From contig NC_063167.1 in NCBI RefSeq assembly GCF_023159225.1, positions 72,913,798 through 72,977,797 of the forward strand: a stretch of DNA of 64,000 bases, written 5' to 3'. The translations under genes and the position numbers were made by a program. Positions within the stretch are counted from its first letter, which is position 1, and each line of letters starts with the position of its first letter. The stretch comes from Perognathus longimembris pacificus. Lineage: Eukaryota; Chordata; Mammalia; Rodentia; Heteromyidae. The notes under the pieces are model-generated. The model was not told the origin of the DNA. It searched no databases and saw nothing but the letters and a program-made list of their open reading frames with translations. This document shows positions 23,680-34,928 of this stretch, piece after piece.

Positions 23680-24160
23680 AGATGATGTTTTTATGCAGCT
23701 ATTTCTCTGAATGCCGGCACTAATGAGACTGAGGTGACAGGTTATGATCACTGTTAGCAAATTCTCTTCTTGTTGGTCTCGTGACACTTGAGAACCAAGG
23801 TGAAAACAGGAAGAAGAATTCTTGCAAACCTATTACCATCAAAAGAGAAATGTCTGCTTATGTAAAAGGCATCACCATACTGTTATTTTGTGTGGACAGG
23901 GCTTGATGAATCTGACAAAGGACTATTTTACTGTCAAAAAAAATCCACAAACCTTCTAAAATATTATAATAGAATCATCTGAGATTGTCTTTGGTTTTGG
24001 AATAACCAGAAATTACCTAACTGTGATCCTAAATAATTGGATTTGGATTTAGTTTCTATTTAGAATACATTGAGCCCCATACATGCTAGGTTCTGTTGGG
24101 CTTCAAATTGAAAGTCTTAGATTATTTTGCATTTCCTTTTCTTTCATCAAACACTTGCCT
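23680..24160. other. Unassigned unique sequence
   Basis: AT-rich, no element recognised. Confidence 0.5.
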
Positions 24161-24161
24161 A

Positions 24162-24393
24162 TAGCCAGGCACTGGTAGCACATGCCTGTAATCTTAACTA
24201 CTCATAAGGCTGAGATCTGAGACTCTTAGTTCAAAGTCAGTCTGTGCAGACAAATCTGAGAGACTCTTCTCTCCAAAGAACCCAGCAAAAGGATGGAAGT
24301 GGCAGAATGGCTCAAGTGATAGAGTTTCAGCCTTGAGGGGAAAAGCTAAGCAAGAACACAAGACCCTGAGTTCAACCCCCAATACTTACAAGA
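24162..24393 (+). mobile_element. B1-Geo SINE
   Basis: Complete copy, starting AGCCAGGCACTGGTAGCAC. Confidence 0.85.
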
Positions 24394-24611
24394 ATTGAAC
24401 TGATTATCTGACTTTCTCTTCCACAGTGCTTTGGTGAGCGTGGTTTATGTTATACTAACTTGCATAGTTGTTTTAGCCTGTAGTTTCTTTGGAGTACAAA
24501 AGATACATAAGGAAAAGGTACCCAGGCTTACTGTTATAACTTCATCCCATCTCTGCTGGTGTGCTAATTGAATAGGGTGGTCATTTCACTCCCTGAGTTC
24601 TTTTCTTTTTT

Positions 24612-24853
24612 TGGAGGGGGAGTGGTAGTACTGGAGCTTGAACTCAGGGTTTGGGCACCATCCTTTAGCTTTTTCACTCAAGGCTGGTGCTCTACCACTT
24701 GAGCCATAGCTCTACTTCCCACTTTGTGCTGGTTCATTGAAGATAAGAGTCTCATAAACTTTCCTGCCCGGGCTGGCTTTGAACTGTGATCGATCCTTAG
24801 ACTCAGCCTCCTGATTAGCTAGGATTATAGGCATGAGCACAAGTGCCCAGCTT
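24612..24853 (-). mobile_element. B1-Geo SINE
   Basis: Complete reverse-oriented copy. Confidence 0.85.
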
Positions 24854-25050
24854 CCATTTCACATTTTAAGATTTTAGTCTAAAGGATGGAAAAATGAGTG
24901 AGATTAGAATAGATGAAATGAACTTTCTAGCCTTACAGTTCTAGTATTTGGCATAATGATTCCCTAACAAGACATTAAACTTCTCAAAAGGAGATCAGTC
25001 TCTTTTCTTGTGACATGGAAGCTAGCTTGACATAGCTGGCACTTACAAAT

Positions 25051-25123
25051 TCTTCTTCTTCTTCTTCTTCTTCTTCTTCTTCTTCTTCTTCTTCTTCTTC
25101 TTCTTCTTCTTCTTCTTCTTCTT
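25051..25123. repeat. (TTC)n/(GAA)n, about 24 uninterrupted units
   Basis: Perfect triplet run in the tail position of a reverse SINE. It is a homopurine-homopyrimidine mirror sequence able in principle to form a triplex. Confidence 0.95.
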
Positions 25124-25326
25124 TTGTCTGTCATGGCTGCTGTCCCTGAGCTCTTCAGCTCAAGGCTAGTGCTCTACCAATTAAGCCACAGCACCAGTTC
25201 AGTTAATTGGTTAATTGGAGATAAGAGTCTCACAGACTTTCCTGCCTGGGATGGCTTTGAACAGGATCCTCAGATCTCAGCCTCCTGAGTAGCTAGGATG
25301 ACAGGCATGAGCCATTGGTGCCCTGC
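25055..25326 (-). mobile_element. B1-Geo SINE whose tail is (GAA)n
   Basis: CACTTACAAATTCTT flanks it at 25040-25054 and 25327-25341. Between the left flank and the Geo unit is an uninterrupted TTC run (to 25123), i.e. GAA on the element's own strand. Confidence 0.87.
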
Positions 25327-25365
25327 CACTTACAAATTCTTTACAAAATGATTGTGACTCCTCCC

Positions 25366-25612
25366 CTTCCAGGCTCTGGAGCTCACACCTGTAATTCTAG
25401 CTACTCAGGAGGCTAAGATCTGAGGATGGAGATTCAAAGCCAGCCTGGGCAGAAGTCAGTGAGACTCTTATTTCCCATTTAACCAACACAAAGTGGGAAC
25501 TGGAGGTGTGGTTCAAGTGGTAGAGCCCTAGCTTTGAGTGAAAAAACTAAATGAGGGCAGAAGGCCTTGAGTTCAAGTACTGGCACCAAAAAAAAAAAAA
25601 AAAAAAAAAAAG
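25366..25612 (+). mobile_element. B1-Geo SINE with a long A-tail
   Basis: Complete copy with a tail of more than 20 A. Confidence 0.87.
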
Positions 25613-26178
25613 GTTATATCTGACATTTGTCCTTGTAGAGTCTCTGTCCCAGATTCACTCTGGTATGTGCTATGCTGGATACAGATGTCAGCTGCTGTGA
25701 CCCTAGAGCATTGTGTGAGTCACGACTTGGACACACGTCACAGTTTTGCCTTTTTAAGTAAATGTGTTTATGGTTTGCACTGCTTTCCTCAGTAAGATCA
25801 CTTCCTTGCAAGTAAGAAGAGCTGTGTGTGATATGGTTGAAATCCTGTCCCTTAGCTGGTCACGTGATGCAGAGCAGGGGCCCATTATCCCAAGGGTACA
25901 CTCCCAGGAATGCTAAGTCTGGCAAATATTAACTTGAGCGCTCTAGCAGCAGTTCAGAGACTGCAGTTTGCCCACCTTCCAGAATACTACTTTGGGAATC
26001 CTTTTCTGATTTCTCTTTTCTTGATTTGAGCATTGCATTTATGTCCCCTCCTTGTCTTGTCATTCATTCTTTTGTATAAAGTAAAAGAATGTGTTATATT
26101 TCCTCCGTTTATGTCCAACTGTATGTTTTCATTCATTGCAGACCAGAAAGCATTTCCTCTTTTGCACAAGTAATGCGC
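25613..26178. other. Unassigned unique sequence
   Basis: No coding or repeat signal recognised. Confidence 0.5.
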
Positions 26179-26465
26179 TCTCTCTTCTTCTCTCTCTCTT
26201 CTCTCTCCTCTCTCTCTCTCTCCCTCTCTTTCTCTTTTTTCCTCCCTCCCTCCTTCCCTCCCTCCCTTCCTCCTTCTCGGCGCTGTCCCTTAGCTTTTCT
26301 GCTCAACCTGGCACTCTACCACTTGAGCCACAGCTTTACTTCTGGCTCTTGGGTTGTTAAGTAGAGATAAGGGTTTCTCGGATTTGTCTGTGTGTTCTGG
26401 CTTCAAACCTTGATCCTCACATCTCTGCCTCCAGAACATCGAGAATGAATGACACCAGCATCAGG
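26179..26465 (-). mobile_element. Pyrimidine tract followed by a B1-Geo SINE
   Basis: A CT/CCTT-rich run (26179-26275) sits where the tail of the reverse element should be. The Geo unit and a decayed B1 unit follow. Confidence 0.75.
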
Positions 26466-26524
26466 CTCACATCTTTGTTCATCCAGTCTGAAAAGGTTCT
26501 CAGAGAATAGAAAGCACAGGCTTT

Positions 26525-26728
26525 CTCCTGGGGCGTGGCTTCCTGCAGAGGAGGGGAGGGGGTGTTCTCAGAGGGCGTGGCTTCTTGGGGGTGGGGCATG
26601 GTCTTCATGAAGCGCGACTTCTCTTGGGGCGTAGCTAGTCCTGGGATGAGCGTGGCTTGGCCTGGGGGTGTGGCTTTGGTCTGGGCGTGGCTTCGCATGG
26701 GGGCGTGGCCCTCTCGAAGGCGTGTCCG
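26525..26728 (+). promoter_or_regulatory. Cluster of about nine GGGCGTGGC-like boxes
   Basis: Boxes of the form GGGCGTGGCTTC or one- to two-base variants begin near 26533, 26576, 26593, 26625, 26650, 26666, 26682, 26700 and 26717, all in the same orientation with irregular spacing. The sequence matches the CACCC/KLF-Sp recognition core and recurs in the BCL9 CpG island. It may be a degenerate minisatellite, an enhancer, or both. The surrounding DNA is not otherwise CpG-rich. Confidence 0.4.
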
Positions 26729-27000
26729 GGAAGGAAATGACATATTAGAGGAGCCAAAGGGAACTCACACCCAAATGCCTGTAAAGCAAATCCTTAGAAC
26801 TACCAGGGAGGAGTTGTGGTCGAGTTCAAAACCACAGAGGAACTGAAGGACATCACCACTTTCCTCTGTGGGTGAAAGGATTCTCCCCTGGCTCCTCCCT
26901 CAGGGACTTGGTGTCCTTATTGGAATGTGTGTGTCACTCCCACTCATCCTCAAAGTACCACAAGCAGTGGGTTGTGCTCCTTGAATGATGTGAACTTGGA

Positions 27001-27216
27001 TGCTGGGCTCAGATAGCTCACTCACCTAATCCTGAGATCCAGAGGATGGAGAATTGACGTTAGCCCAGGCAGAAAAGTCTGAGAGACTCCATCTACAAAA
27101 TAACCAGCAAAAAAGCTACAGGCTGGAGGGGTGGCTCTAGTCGTAGAACACGTGCCAAGCAAGCTTGGCATTGCACAAGGCTTTGGATTTAATTCCCAAC
27201 ACTGGAAGGGGAAAAA
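27001..27216 (+). mobile_element. B1-ID composite SINE
   Basis: A B1-like unit (GCCCAGGCAGAAAAGTC) ends in ACCAGCAAAAAAGC and is followed by an ID-like unit (GGCTGGAGGGGTGGCTC, TTAATTCCCAACACTGG) instead of Geo. Confidence 0.6.
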
Positions 27217-27310
27217 AATGTTTGAGCTTGATTTTGAAAGCACAAGCATGCTACCAAACTTTTTGTGCCAAACCTAATTCCCATTTATGCAATAGAAAAG
27301 GAAAGAATTG

Positions 27311-27755
27311 TTGGGCGCTGGTGGCTTCCACCTGCAGCCCCAGCTACACAGAAAACTGAGATCTGAGGATCAGGGTTTGAAGCCAACCCTACCAGGAAAG
27401 TCGGTGAGACATTTTCTTCTAGCCAGTCCTGGGTCTTGAACTTAGGGCCTGGGCTCTGACCCTGAGCTACTTTTGCTCGAGGCTAGCACTCTACCACTTG
27501 AGCCACAACACTACTTCTGGATTTTTCTCTTTATGTGGTACTGAGGAATCAAACCCAGGGCTTCATGCATGCTAAGCAAACACTCTACCACTAAGTCACA
27601 TCCCCAGCCCTCTGTGAGACTCTTATCTCCAAGTAGCTGCCAAAGGTTAGAAGTGGAGCTGTGGCTCAAGTGGTAGAATGTCAGCCTTGAGTGAAAAAGC
27701 TAACCAAGAGAACGAGGCCTTGAGTTCAAGCCCCAGTACATAACCCCAAAACAAG
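27311..27755 (+). mobile_element. B1-Geo SINE interrupted by IDL-Geo
   Basis: The B1 half (GGGCGCTGGTGGCTTCCACC) is before 27419 and the Geo half (GAGCTGTGGCTCAAGTGG) after 27611. Confidence 0.85.
27419..27610 (-). mobile_element. IDL-Geo SINE inside a B1-Geo hinge
   Basis: An older copy (ACCACTAAGTCACATCCCC) inserted at the GTGAGAC site of a forward B1-Geo element. Confidence 0.85.
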
Positions 27756-27765
27756 AGTCAAGACT

Positions 27766-28004
27766 TTTTTTTTTTATTGGTTGTGGGGCATGAACTCTGG
27801 GCCTGGGCACTGTCCCTAAGCTCTTCAGCTCAAGGTTGGTACTCTACCACTTGAGCCACAGTGCCACTTGTGATTTTCTTGAGGTCAATTGGAGATAAGA
27901 GTCTCATGGACTTTTCTGTCTGGGCTGGCTTTGAACCATAATCCTGAGATCTCAGCCTCCTGAGTAGCTAAAATTACAGGCGTGAGCCACTAGCACCTGG
28001 CAAT
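27766..28004 (-). mobile_element. B1-Geo SINE
   Basis: Complete reverse-oriented copy with a T-run of 10. Confidence 0.86.
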
Positions 28005-28229
28005 TCAAGGCTTTTTGTTTTTCCTTTCTGTAGTCATTTCTCTGATGACTTTTGAGTTACTTGAATTCATTTTCAGTGGAGTTTTATCAGGATTTTGCAC
28101 TTAGGTTGCATTTGAAAAGCTTTTCTTCTCTTGTTATTTAATATAAACTTTGGAATCTGGATTTTTTCCTCAGTTAGTTTAGATATGACATTTGTATATT
28201 TTCTTGATTACCAAAATAACTATTTATGG

Positions 28230-28870
28230 TGGAGAATTAGAACAAAAAAATGAAGAAAAAATGTAATCGTGCATTAACCTAGCACCTAGAGTAGCAGTTA
28301 TACTTCCTGCCATCTTTTCTGTGTGTATATATATGTTTTTATCCAGACAAATTATATGCATATGTGCTTTTCTAAACTAAGATAGAACAATGTATATATT
28401 CTGCATCTTGATTCTTTTTTCACATAACTTCATGTCATGAGCTTTTCTTTGTATGACATGAAATATTTCTTTACAAAAATTTATGTCAGGCTGGGGATGT
28501 GGCTTAGTGGTAGAGTGCTTGCCTAGCATGCATGAAGCCCTGGGTTCAATCACATAAACAGAAAAAGCTGAAAGTGGCACTGTGGCTCAAGAGGTAGAGT
28601 GCTAGCCTCGAGCAAAAGAAGCTCAGGAACAGTGCTCAGGCCCTAAATCCCAAGCCGCAGGACTGGCAAAACAAAAAACAAAAAAAGATTTATGTCTATA
28701 TAGTATTTTATGTTATGAATGTTCCAAGGTCCAATATGCTATTCTCTTTCTGCCAAATGTTTAGATGATTTTTTTGTGAATGTTTTTGTGTTTTCTTAAT
28801 TCTTTTTGCTTATAAATCATTCCTGAGAAAGGAATTATTAGGAGATAGTATGAATTTTTAATTTTTTACT
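28230..28870. mobile_element. Probable old L1-type 3' region, interrupted by IDL-Geo
   Basis: AT-rich text such as TTCTGCATCTTGATTC..TTTTTTCACATAAC resembles a decayed LINE 3' UTR that I recall from other mammals. It continues on both sides of the SINE at 28490-28686. The family is unresolved. Confidence 0.3.
28490..28686 (+). mobile_element. IDL-Geo SINE
   Basis: Copy with a short deletion in the ID B-box region. ATTTATGTC flanks it inside an old AT-rich repeat. Confidence 0.85.
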
Positions 28871-29269
28871 AAAAAAGTGACAGTTCAAAAAATATCTATC
28901 ACGTAAAATCATTCCAAATAACCTACTCAGTGTGCATTTAGACATGTGATAAACCTTAGATAATGAGATAATTTGATAATTTTACATTATGTTACAATAT
29001 TCCCATCACAACTTTATGCTTACGTATCCTACCCTGTAATTTGATACAAATAAAAAATTGTCTCCTCTCCCTCCCCCAGTAAGACCATTTAAGTGTGTGC
29101 TAAACAGCTACAGAGTACTAAATAAAAAGTTTGGCCAAAACTGAAAAAAAAAATTGTCTTGGAGGAGAAAAATGTGTTTGTACCTGATCATTTTAAAACT
29201 GATAAGCTTTCAAATGACCTTTTTAAAGTCTCTTAATGTCTACCAGATTGGTTTCTAGAATGTTCCTTT

Positions 29270-29680
29270 AATACAAGAGCTGGCAAATGAAGACCTGAGG
29301 ATCACATCCTTTCTCTGGCCTGTTTTTATACAGCCCATGTGTTAAAAAATGGTTTTTACATGTTTAAGTGCCTAGGAAAAAAATGAAAAGAAAAATAATA
29401 TTTATGACACAGGAAAATTATGTGAAATTCACAGTTAAGTGTCCATAAATAAAGTCTTTTTGGAGCCTGGCCATGCTCATTCATTTATGCAATGTCTCTG
29501 GCTGCTTTCATCCTCCAATGACAGCTCTGAGCAGTCACCACAGAGACAAGATGGCCTATAACCTGGAAGTACTTACTATCTCCTGTAACCTGGAAGTACT
29601 TACTGTCTTCTTTAACCTGGAAGTACTTACTGTCTCCTGTAACCTGGAAGTACTTACTATCTGCCCTTTAGAGAAACAAT
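29270..29680 (+). mobile_element. Old hAT (MER1/Charlie-type) DNA transposon fossil
   Basis: Segments such as GCTGGCAAATGAAGACC, GCCTGTTTTTATACAGCCC, AATAAAGT...GGCCATGCTCATTCATTTATG and TGTCTCTGGCTGCTTTC match, in order, a common human interspersed repeat that I recall as a nonautonomous hAT element. The family assignment is from memory. Its 3' part has been amplified into a 27-base tandem array. Confidence 0.45.
29555..29662. repeat. Four tandem 27-base units inside the hAT fossil
   Basis: The unit contains AACCTGGAAGTACTTACT followed by ATCT or GTCT and a variable six-base spacer. Four copies are nearly identical. Because 27 is a multiple of three, all frames stay open across it, which produces a spurious repeat peptide on both strands. 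Confidence 0.85.
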
Positions 29681-30086
29681 CTACTGATTCTTTTAAAATG
29701 TCATCTCCCAAGTGTATATAAGAATGTTCATTTGACCATACACATAACACTGAGAAATGGAATTTTCTTATTCTCAGTTAATTTAAGAAGGTCAACATAT
29801 ATTTACCAAGTGCTTACTATGTGCTAAGCCCTCATGAAAAATAAAATTTGCCTATATTTCTTTGATTAAATTTGTTATAAAAAATTTCACAAGTTCAAGA
29901 TTTTTTTTACTGTTAATATTCTCTGTGCGTGAGATGTTAAATGTCAACTCAGGCATTTACATTTTTCATATCTTTGTATGAGCTTTTCATAGACTAAAAC
30001 ATTCATTATTTTTCAGTTGCATTTGTTAGAAATGCTTTGTTTCCACTAGGTTGTCTACCTTTTAATTTCTTACTTTTATATAAAGA

Positions 30087-30300
30087 ATCTTTTTTTTTTT
30101 TTTTTTTTTAACCAGTCCTGGGCCTTGGACTGAGGGCCCAGAGCTCTGTCCTTGGCTTCTTTTTGCTCAAGGCTAGCACTCTGCCACTTGAGCCACAGCG
30201 CCACTACTGGCCATTTTCTATATATGTGGTGCTGGGGAATCGAACCCAGGGCTTCATGTATAGGAGGCAAGCACTCTTGCCACTAGGCCATATTCCCAGC
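30087..30300 (-). mobile_element. IDL-Geo SINE
   Basis: T-run of about 20 at the left; AGAATCTT on both sides. The 5' end reads CCCAGCAT rather than CCCAGCCCC. Confidence 0.87.
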
Positions 30301-30364
30301 ATAGAGAATCTTATATTGCATGGAATCATATGATTGGATTTCTTTCTTTTAAAAAGGCAGTATT

Positions 30365-30614
30365 TTAGCCCACCACCAGTGGCTCACACATGTACTCAGG
30401 AGGCTGAGATGTGCAGATCGCAATTTGAAGCTAGCCAGAGCAGAAAAGTCTTGAAAGACTCTTATCTCTAATTGATGATCAAAAAGCCAGAAGTGGAGCT
30501 ATATGGTTCAACTAGCACAGCACAAACCTTGAGCACAAAAGGTCAGGGAGAGTGTCCAAGTCCTGTGTTCAAACCCCAAGACCAGCACACATACACACAC
30601 ACACACACACACAC
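30365..30614 (+). mobile_element. B1-Geo SINE with a CA tail
   Basis: Both units; CA run 30584-30614. Confidence 0.82.
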
Positions 30615-30723
30615 TAATGCACACACACAGAGTTTTGAGATAGGGTCTCACTACCTAGACCAGAGTGCTTCAAATTCACAATTCCCCAGTCTGCTCCCCC
30701 ACCTCTGTGCCCCCTTTTTTTAA

Positions 30724-30944
30724 ACTCCAGTCCTGGGGCCTGATTTCTGTCTCTTAGCTTTTTCACTCAAGGCTGGAGCTCAACTATTCAGCTCCACTGC
30801 TACTTCTGACTTTTTTCCCCCCCAGGTTATTTGGAAAGAAGAGTTTCTCAGACTTTTCTGCCCAAACTAGCTTCAAACCACAGTTTTCAGATCTCAGCCT
30901 CCTGAGAAGCTAGGATTACAGGTGTGAGCCACCAGCACCCAGCT
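30724..30944 (-). mobile_element. B1-Geo SINE
   Basis: Reverse-oriented; Geo part decayed, B1 part clear. Confidence 0.8.
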
Positions 30945-31111
30945 CCAATTCCATCTCTTTGTCACTAAGTCAGGAATGGAGTCAGTCTAGGCTGATCTCC
31001 TGACACTACACTACCCTACTATGCAGGACAAAAAGGCCAGAGCCATGCCTTGCACAGGCATGAACCATAATCATAGAGCTTATCCATTCATGATAGCATG
31101 TGATAAAGGTT

Positions 31112-31248
31112 CAAGTTTTAATCCTAGCTACTCAGGAGGCTGAGATCTAGGATTGTAGTTCAAAGCTAGCCTGGACAGTAATGTCCATGTGACACATGTC
31201 AAACTCCAGTACTGGTGCATATGTGTGCATGTGCGCATGCGCACACAC

Positions 31249-31301
<53 letters not shown>
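31112..31301 (+). mobile_element. B1-Geo SINE with a deleted middle and long CA tail
   Basis: The B1 unit runs straight into AACTCCAGTACTGGTGC. The tail alternates GTGCGCATGCGC and then CA to 31300. Confidence 0.8.
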
Positions 31302-31302
<1 letters not shown>

Positions 31303-31811
31303 AAGGCTCAAGCTTTGTAGCCTCCGAGGTTGGAGGTTTGTTGGCCAAGTAGCATCAACTGGCATAAAAAGAGCAAATCTCTAGCTGGCCTTCCCAAAAG
31401 AGCCATTACATGATGCATCGCCCTTAACCTTCTGCTAACGGCTCACCCCACCTGCCCTTAGAGTTATTTCATTTACTAGGTGTGAAAATTGGATTTTCCC
31501 AACCACAGAGGACAGGAGTTATTACCAACCCAATCTGCTCTTTAGGGGAGTAGACCTTGAGATGGGATTTATTAAAAGAGATTTGCTATGCATGCAACAT
31601 ATAATTAGAGAGGTGTCCCTTTACAGCTAGATTTGCAATCTTTGTCATTTTACCTGTGTTGCTGTGGTTGCTGTTTCCTCATTTTTCTTTTAGTGTTTTT
31701 GTATGACAGACTTCTTCCTGGATGAGTTGCATACATCTGAATATTTCATATGGCATCATTTTGTCAAGCGATGGACATAAGAGGTGTGAGAAAGAGTACA
31801 TGTTATACAGT
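31302..31811. other. Unassigned unique sequence
   Basis: Moderately AT-rich, no known element seen. Confidence 0.5.
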
Positions 31812-32028
31812 TAGGCATAAGTGGCTCACACCTGTAATCCTAGCTACTCATTAGGCTGAGATCTGCAGATCATGGTTTAAAGCCAGCCTGGGCAGAAAAC
31901 CCCAAGTAACCACCAAAAAGCTAAGTGGAGGTGTGGCTCAAGTGATAGTGCAGACGTTTTTAGCAAAAAAGCTAAGCAAAAGCCCAAGGCCCTGAGTTCA
32001 AGTCCCAATACTGGTACACACACACAAA
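31812..32028 (+). mobile_element. B1-Geo SINE
   Basis: Complete apart from part of the hinge. Confidence 0.83.
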
Positions 32029-32704
32029 AGGGTACAGGTTGGAGGAGCAGGAGGGATGTTGGTATTAGTCACACATCAGAAGAAAAGGAAGGGAAGATGA
32101 TGTAATTTTAATGTTAATTAATTTCTGTAGTCTGGGCCAGTTTAGTAGAAGTGTTAGGTTGACCTTGAGATCCTCTACTGAGAGAACTCTTGGAAATCTG
32201 GTGTTTGGATTTAATCTGGTGTTTGCATGTTGTTGGAGGTTATATAGACAGCCTCTAAGTTAGTATTTGGTTAACTACATCTGCTCTTAAAGAGACACCT
32301 TGTTTACAATCTTGGCGAAGGGGTGGCTGAATTTATGGTTGTTGAGGATGTTGAGCATTTCTAGCACACCTTGTTCTTGTTGGGAGCTCTCAGTTTATTT
32401 ATGTATATATATTGGTTGCTCTTCCCAGCACTCCCAAAGGATGAGGGGGTGATAAGTTTTATTAGCACCTGCTTTTCCAACAAGAAGACAAACCAAACAA
32501 CAACAAAAAGTGTGCTCCTGAGCAGAGTAGAGACTTGCCTAGGTTTACAGCTCAGTGCTCCTGTTGCCTTGTTAGGGGGTCGTCAACTGACTGGTGATAC
32601 ATTCATCCCCTGCATTCAGCTTGCTCCCCCCGCCCCCACCTCCAGCAGCCTAGCCTCCTCCTCATCCCCCCAAGCATGGAGATTGGGCATGTATACTCAA
32701 AACA
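32029..32704. other. Unassigned unique sequence
   Basis: Contains an open frame of about 130 codons (32371-32769) with no recognisable domain that runs into a SINE. Not called as a gene. Confidence 0.45.
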
Positions 32705-32940
32705 AGACCCATTATTGGTCACTGATAATGTATGCCTATGATCCTAGCTACTCAGGAAGTGAGATCTGAGGACTATAGTTCAAAGCCAACCCAGGAAGGC
32801 AAATTCATGGGACTCTTACTCCAATTAATTAGCAAAAAGCCAGTAATGGAGCTGTGGCTCAAGTGGTAGAACGCCAGCTTTGAATGAAAAAGCCAGAAAA
32901 GAGTGCAATGCCCTGAGTTTATACTCCATTACTCAGACCA
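32705..32940 (+). mobile_element. B1-Geo SINE
   Basis: The first bases are decayed; the Geo unit ends CTCCATTACTCAGACC. Confidence 0.8.
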
Positions 32941-33004
32941 GAGGCAAAGGGCCTCATCATCCCCTTCAAGGACTACTAGAGAAGCCCCAACTTGAGTCCC
33001 CTTG

Positions 33005-33190
33005 TCTTCCTCCTAGCCCAACCTCCTTCCTTCCTTTCTCTCTTCTTCCTTCATTTCTCCTCTCTCTCTTCCTTCCTTCCTCTCTCCTCTCTTCCCCCTT
33101 TCCTCCCACTCTCTCTCTTCCCCCTTCCCTTCCTCTTTCCCTCTCTCTCCTCTCCCTCTCTCTCTGTCTTTCCTCCCTCCCCCTTCTTTT
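33005..33190. repeat. Pyrimidine-rich low-complexity tract
   Basis: Interspersed CTTCC, TCTCTC and CCCTTCC over about 185 bases, in the tail position of a reverse SINE. Confidence 0.85.
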
Positions 33191-33670
33191 GCTGGGCCTG
33201 GGCCTGGGCCTTAAACTCAGGGCCTAGGTGCTGTCCTTTTGCCTTTTTGCTTAAGACTATTGCTTTACCACTTGACCCACAGGTGTACTTCTGGCTTTTT
33301 GCTTAACTGGACATACAAATTTTCTAAGAACTGGGTGCTGGTGACACATGCCTGTAGTCTTAGCTACTTTGGAGACTGAGTTCTGAGGATCACAGTTCAA
33401 AACCAATCCTGGCAGGAAAGCTCACAAGACTCATATCTCCAATTAACCACCAGAAAACTGGAAGTGGAGCTGTGGCTCAAATAACAGAGTGCTACCCTTG
33501 AGTGAAAGAGCTCAGGGACAGCACCTAGGCCCTGAGTTCAAGCCCCATGACTGACAAAAAAAGATTTTTTTAAAAAAAGAATCTTATAGACTTTCCTACC
33601 TGGGGTTGCCTTCAGACCTTGATCCTAGCTGACTAGCTAGGACCACAGGCCTCAGCCACCAGTGCCCTTC
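33191..33670 (-). mobile_element. B1-Geo SINE split by another B1-Geo
   Basis: The reverse Geo unit (33191-33316) and reverse B1 unit (33575-33670) are separated by a forward B1-Geo at 33328-33570. Confidence 0.8.
33328..33570 (+). mobile_element. Nested B1-Geo SINE
   Basis: Complete forward copy lying in the hinge of the reverse element. Confidence 0.83.
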
Positions 33671-33679
33671 TCATTACCA

Positions 33680-34120
33680 ATCTTACCCACTCAGGAGTTC
33701 CTGGCTCTGCTGTCCAAAATACTCTTTCCCAGCCCCATTTCCATCTGTTGGTATTTTCTGTCATGCTTTAAGACCTAGCACAAGCACCTCCTCCATGAAG
33801 CCTATTTAGATTGTTCCAGAAAGATAAAGGATAAGATGCAAACTCCTGAGCATTAAAATTAAGGTGGTCTCACAATCCCAGGCCTATCTCCTTCCTGGCT
33901 TCTACTCTCCCCAAGCTCTTAGCACTAATCCTGAGTGCAGACAGGACCCATACCCAGACTGCCTGGAACACCCCTCCCCTCAGCCAGCAATCTCCCCCCC
34001 CCACCAAGTCCTCGCCCTTCTCTCCTCCCCCTGGACCCAGCTCAAATGTCACATCCCCCACAACACATTCATGCTCCACTGTGTTTCTAGATTCTTCCCT
34101 GCCCCCACAGGCACAAAGTT
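33680..34120. mobile_element. L2 LINE fragments
   Basis: TCCATGAAGCCT, GATGCAAACTCCTGAGCATT and CCAGCTCAAATGTCACATCC resemble L2 pieces, possibly two insertions. Confidence 0.5.
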
Positions 34121-34723
34121 AAAGCCCAATGGAGAATCTAACTTAGCTAGTGTTAGCTGTGGCTAGTGTGTTTATTTTGTGTATCTTAAACCTTGGAACT
34201 TGAACTCGAATACAAGCCTGGTACCACTCCTTTCCTCCCCAGCCATCTTTCTTCCTTCTGGAACAGTCTATTTGCCCTAAGCCTGGTTCTTTGCTCTGTG
34301 CAGGAGGTTGCTGGCATGTTTAGTCTGGGCTCAGGATGTGTTCAGCTAGCTGGCTGGCGAACAACCTCACTTAAGGGGTTAACTAATCACACTCCCAGGA
34401 AGTTCCTCCCCTTTGGGGACGTTTGCATTTTAATGAGCATCTTAAAAAAAAATCCCTAAGGAAATGCTCTTTAATGCTGGGACTTCAGGAGGGGGTGTGC
34501 GCGCCCGCAAGCACTAAACAGGGTGGAGACTGGGTACAGTTCCTCTAGCCCAGTTCCATGAAAACCAGAGTAATGATTTAAACTCATAACATTAAATACA
34601 TAGGATTAAAACATAGATGCAATGAAATACAATGATCTAAATATAAGGATCTAAAAAACAAAATTTTACACTATAATGATATTTATGCTTTATTTCTTTA
34701 CTTAAAATTTTTAAATTTATTCT

Positions 34724-34928
34724 TCTGTGGGTGCCAGTACTGAGGCTTCAACTCAGGGGCTGGGCGCTCAAGGCTGGCATGCTGCCATGTGAGCCACACT
34801 CCCACTTCCACCTTTTTGCTAGTAAGGTAGAGGTAATGTTTCATGGCTGGCTTTGAACCTCTATCCCCATGCCTCAGCCTGTTGAATGGCCCCTGAGGAT
34901 TTCAGGTGTGGACTACTGTGCCTGGCTC
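34724..34928 (-). mobile_element. B1-Geo SINE
   Basis: Diverged reverse copy. Confidence 0.78.

Noticed and set aside
29555..29662. Four evenly spaced direct repeats resembling a CRISPR array
   Set aside because: Repeats are head to tail with six-base spacers, in a mammalian transposon fossil.
32371..32769. 132-codon frame upstream of BCL9
   Set aside because: It ends within a B1-Geo element and has no domain, homologue that I recognise, or splice context.
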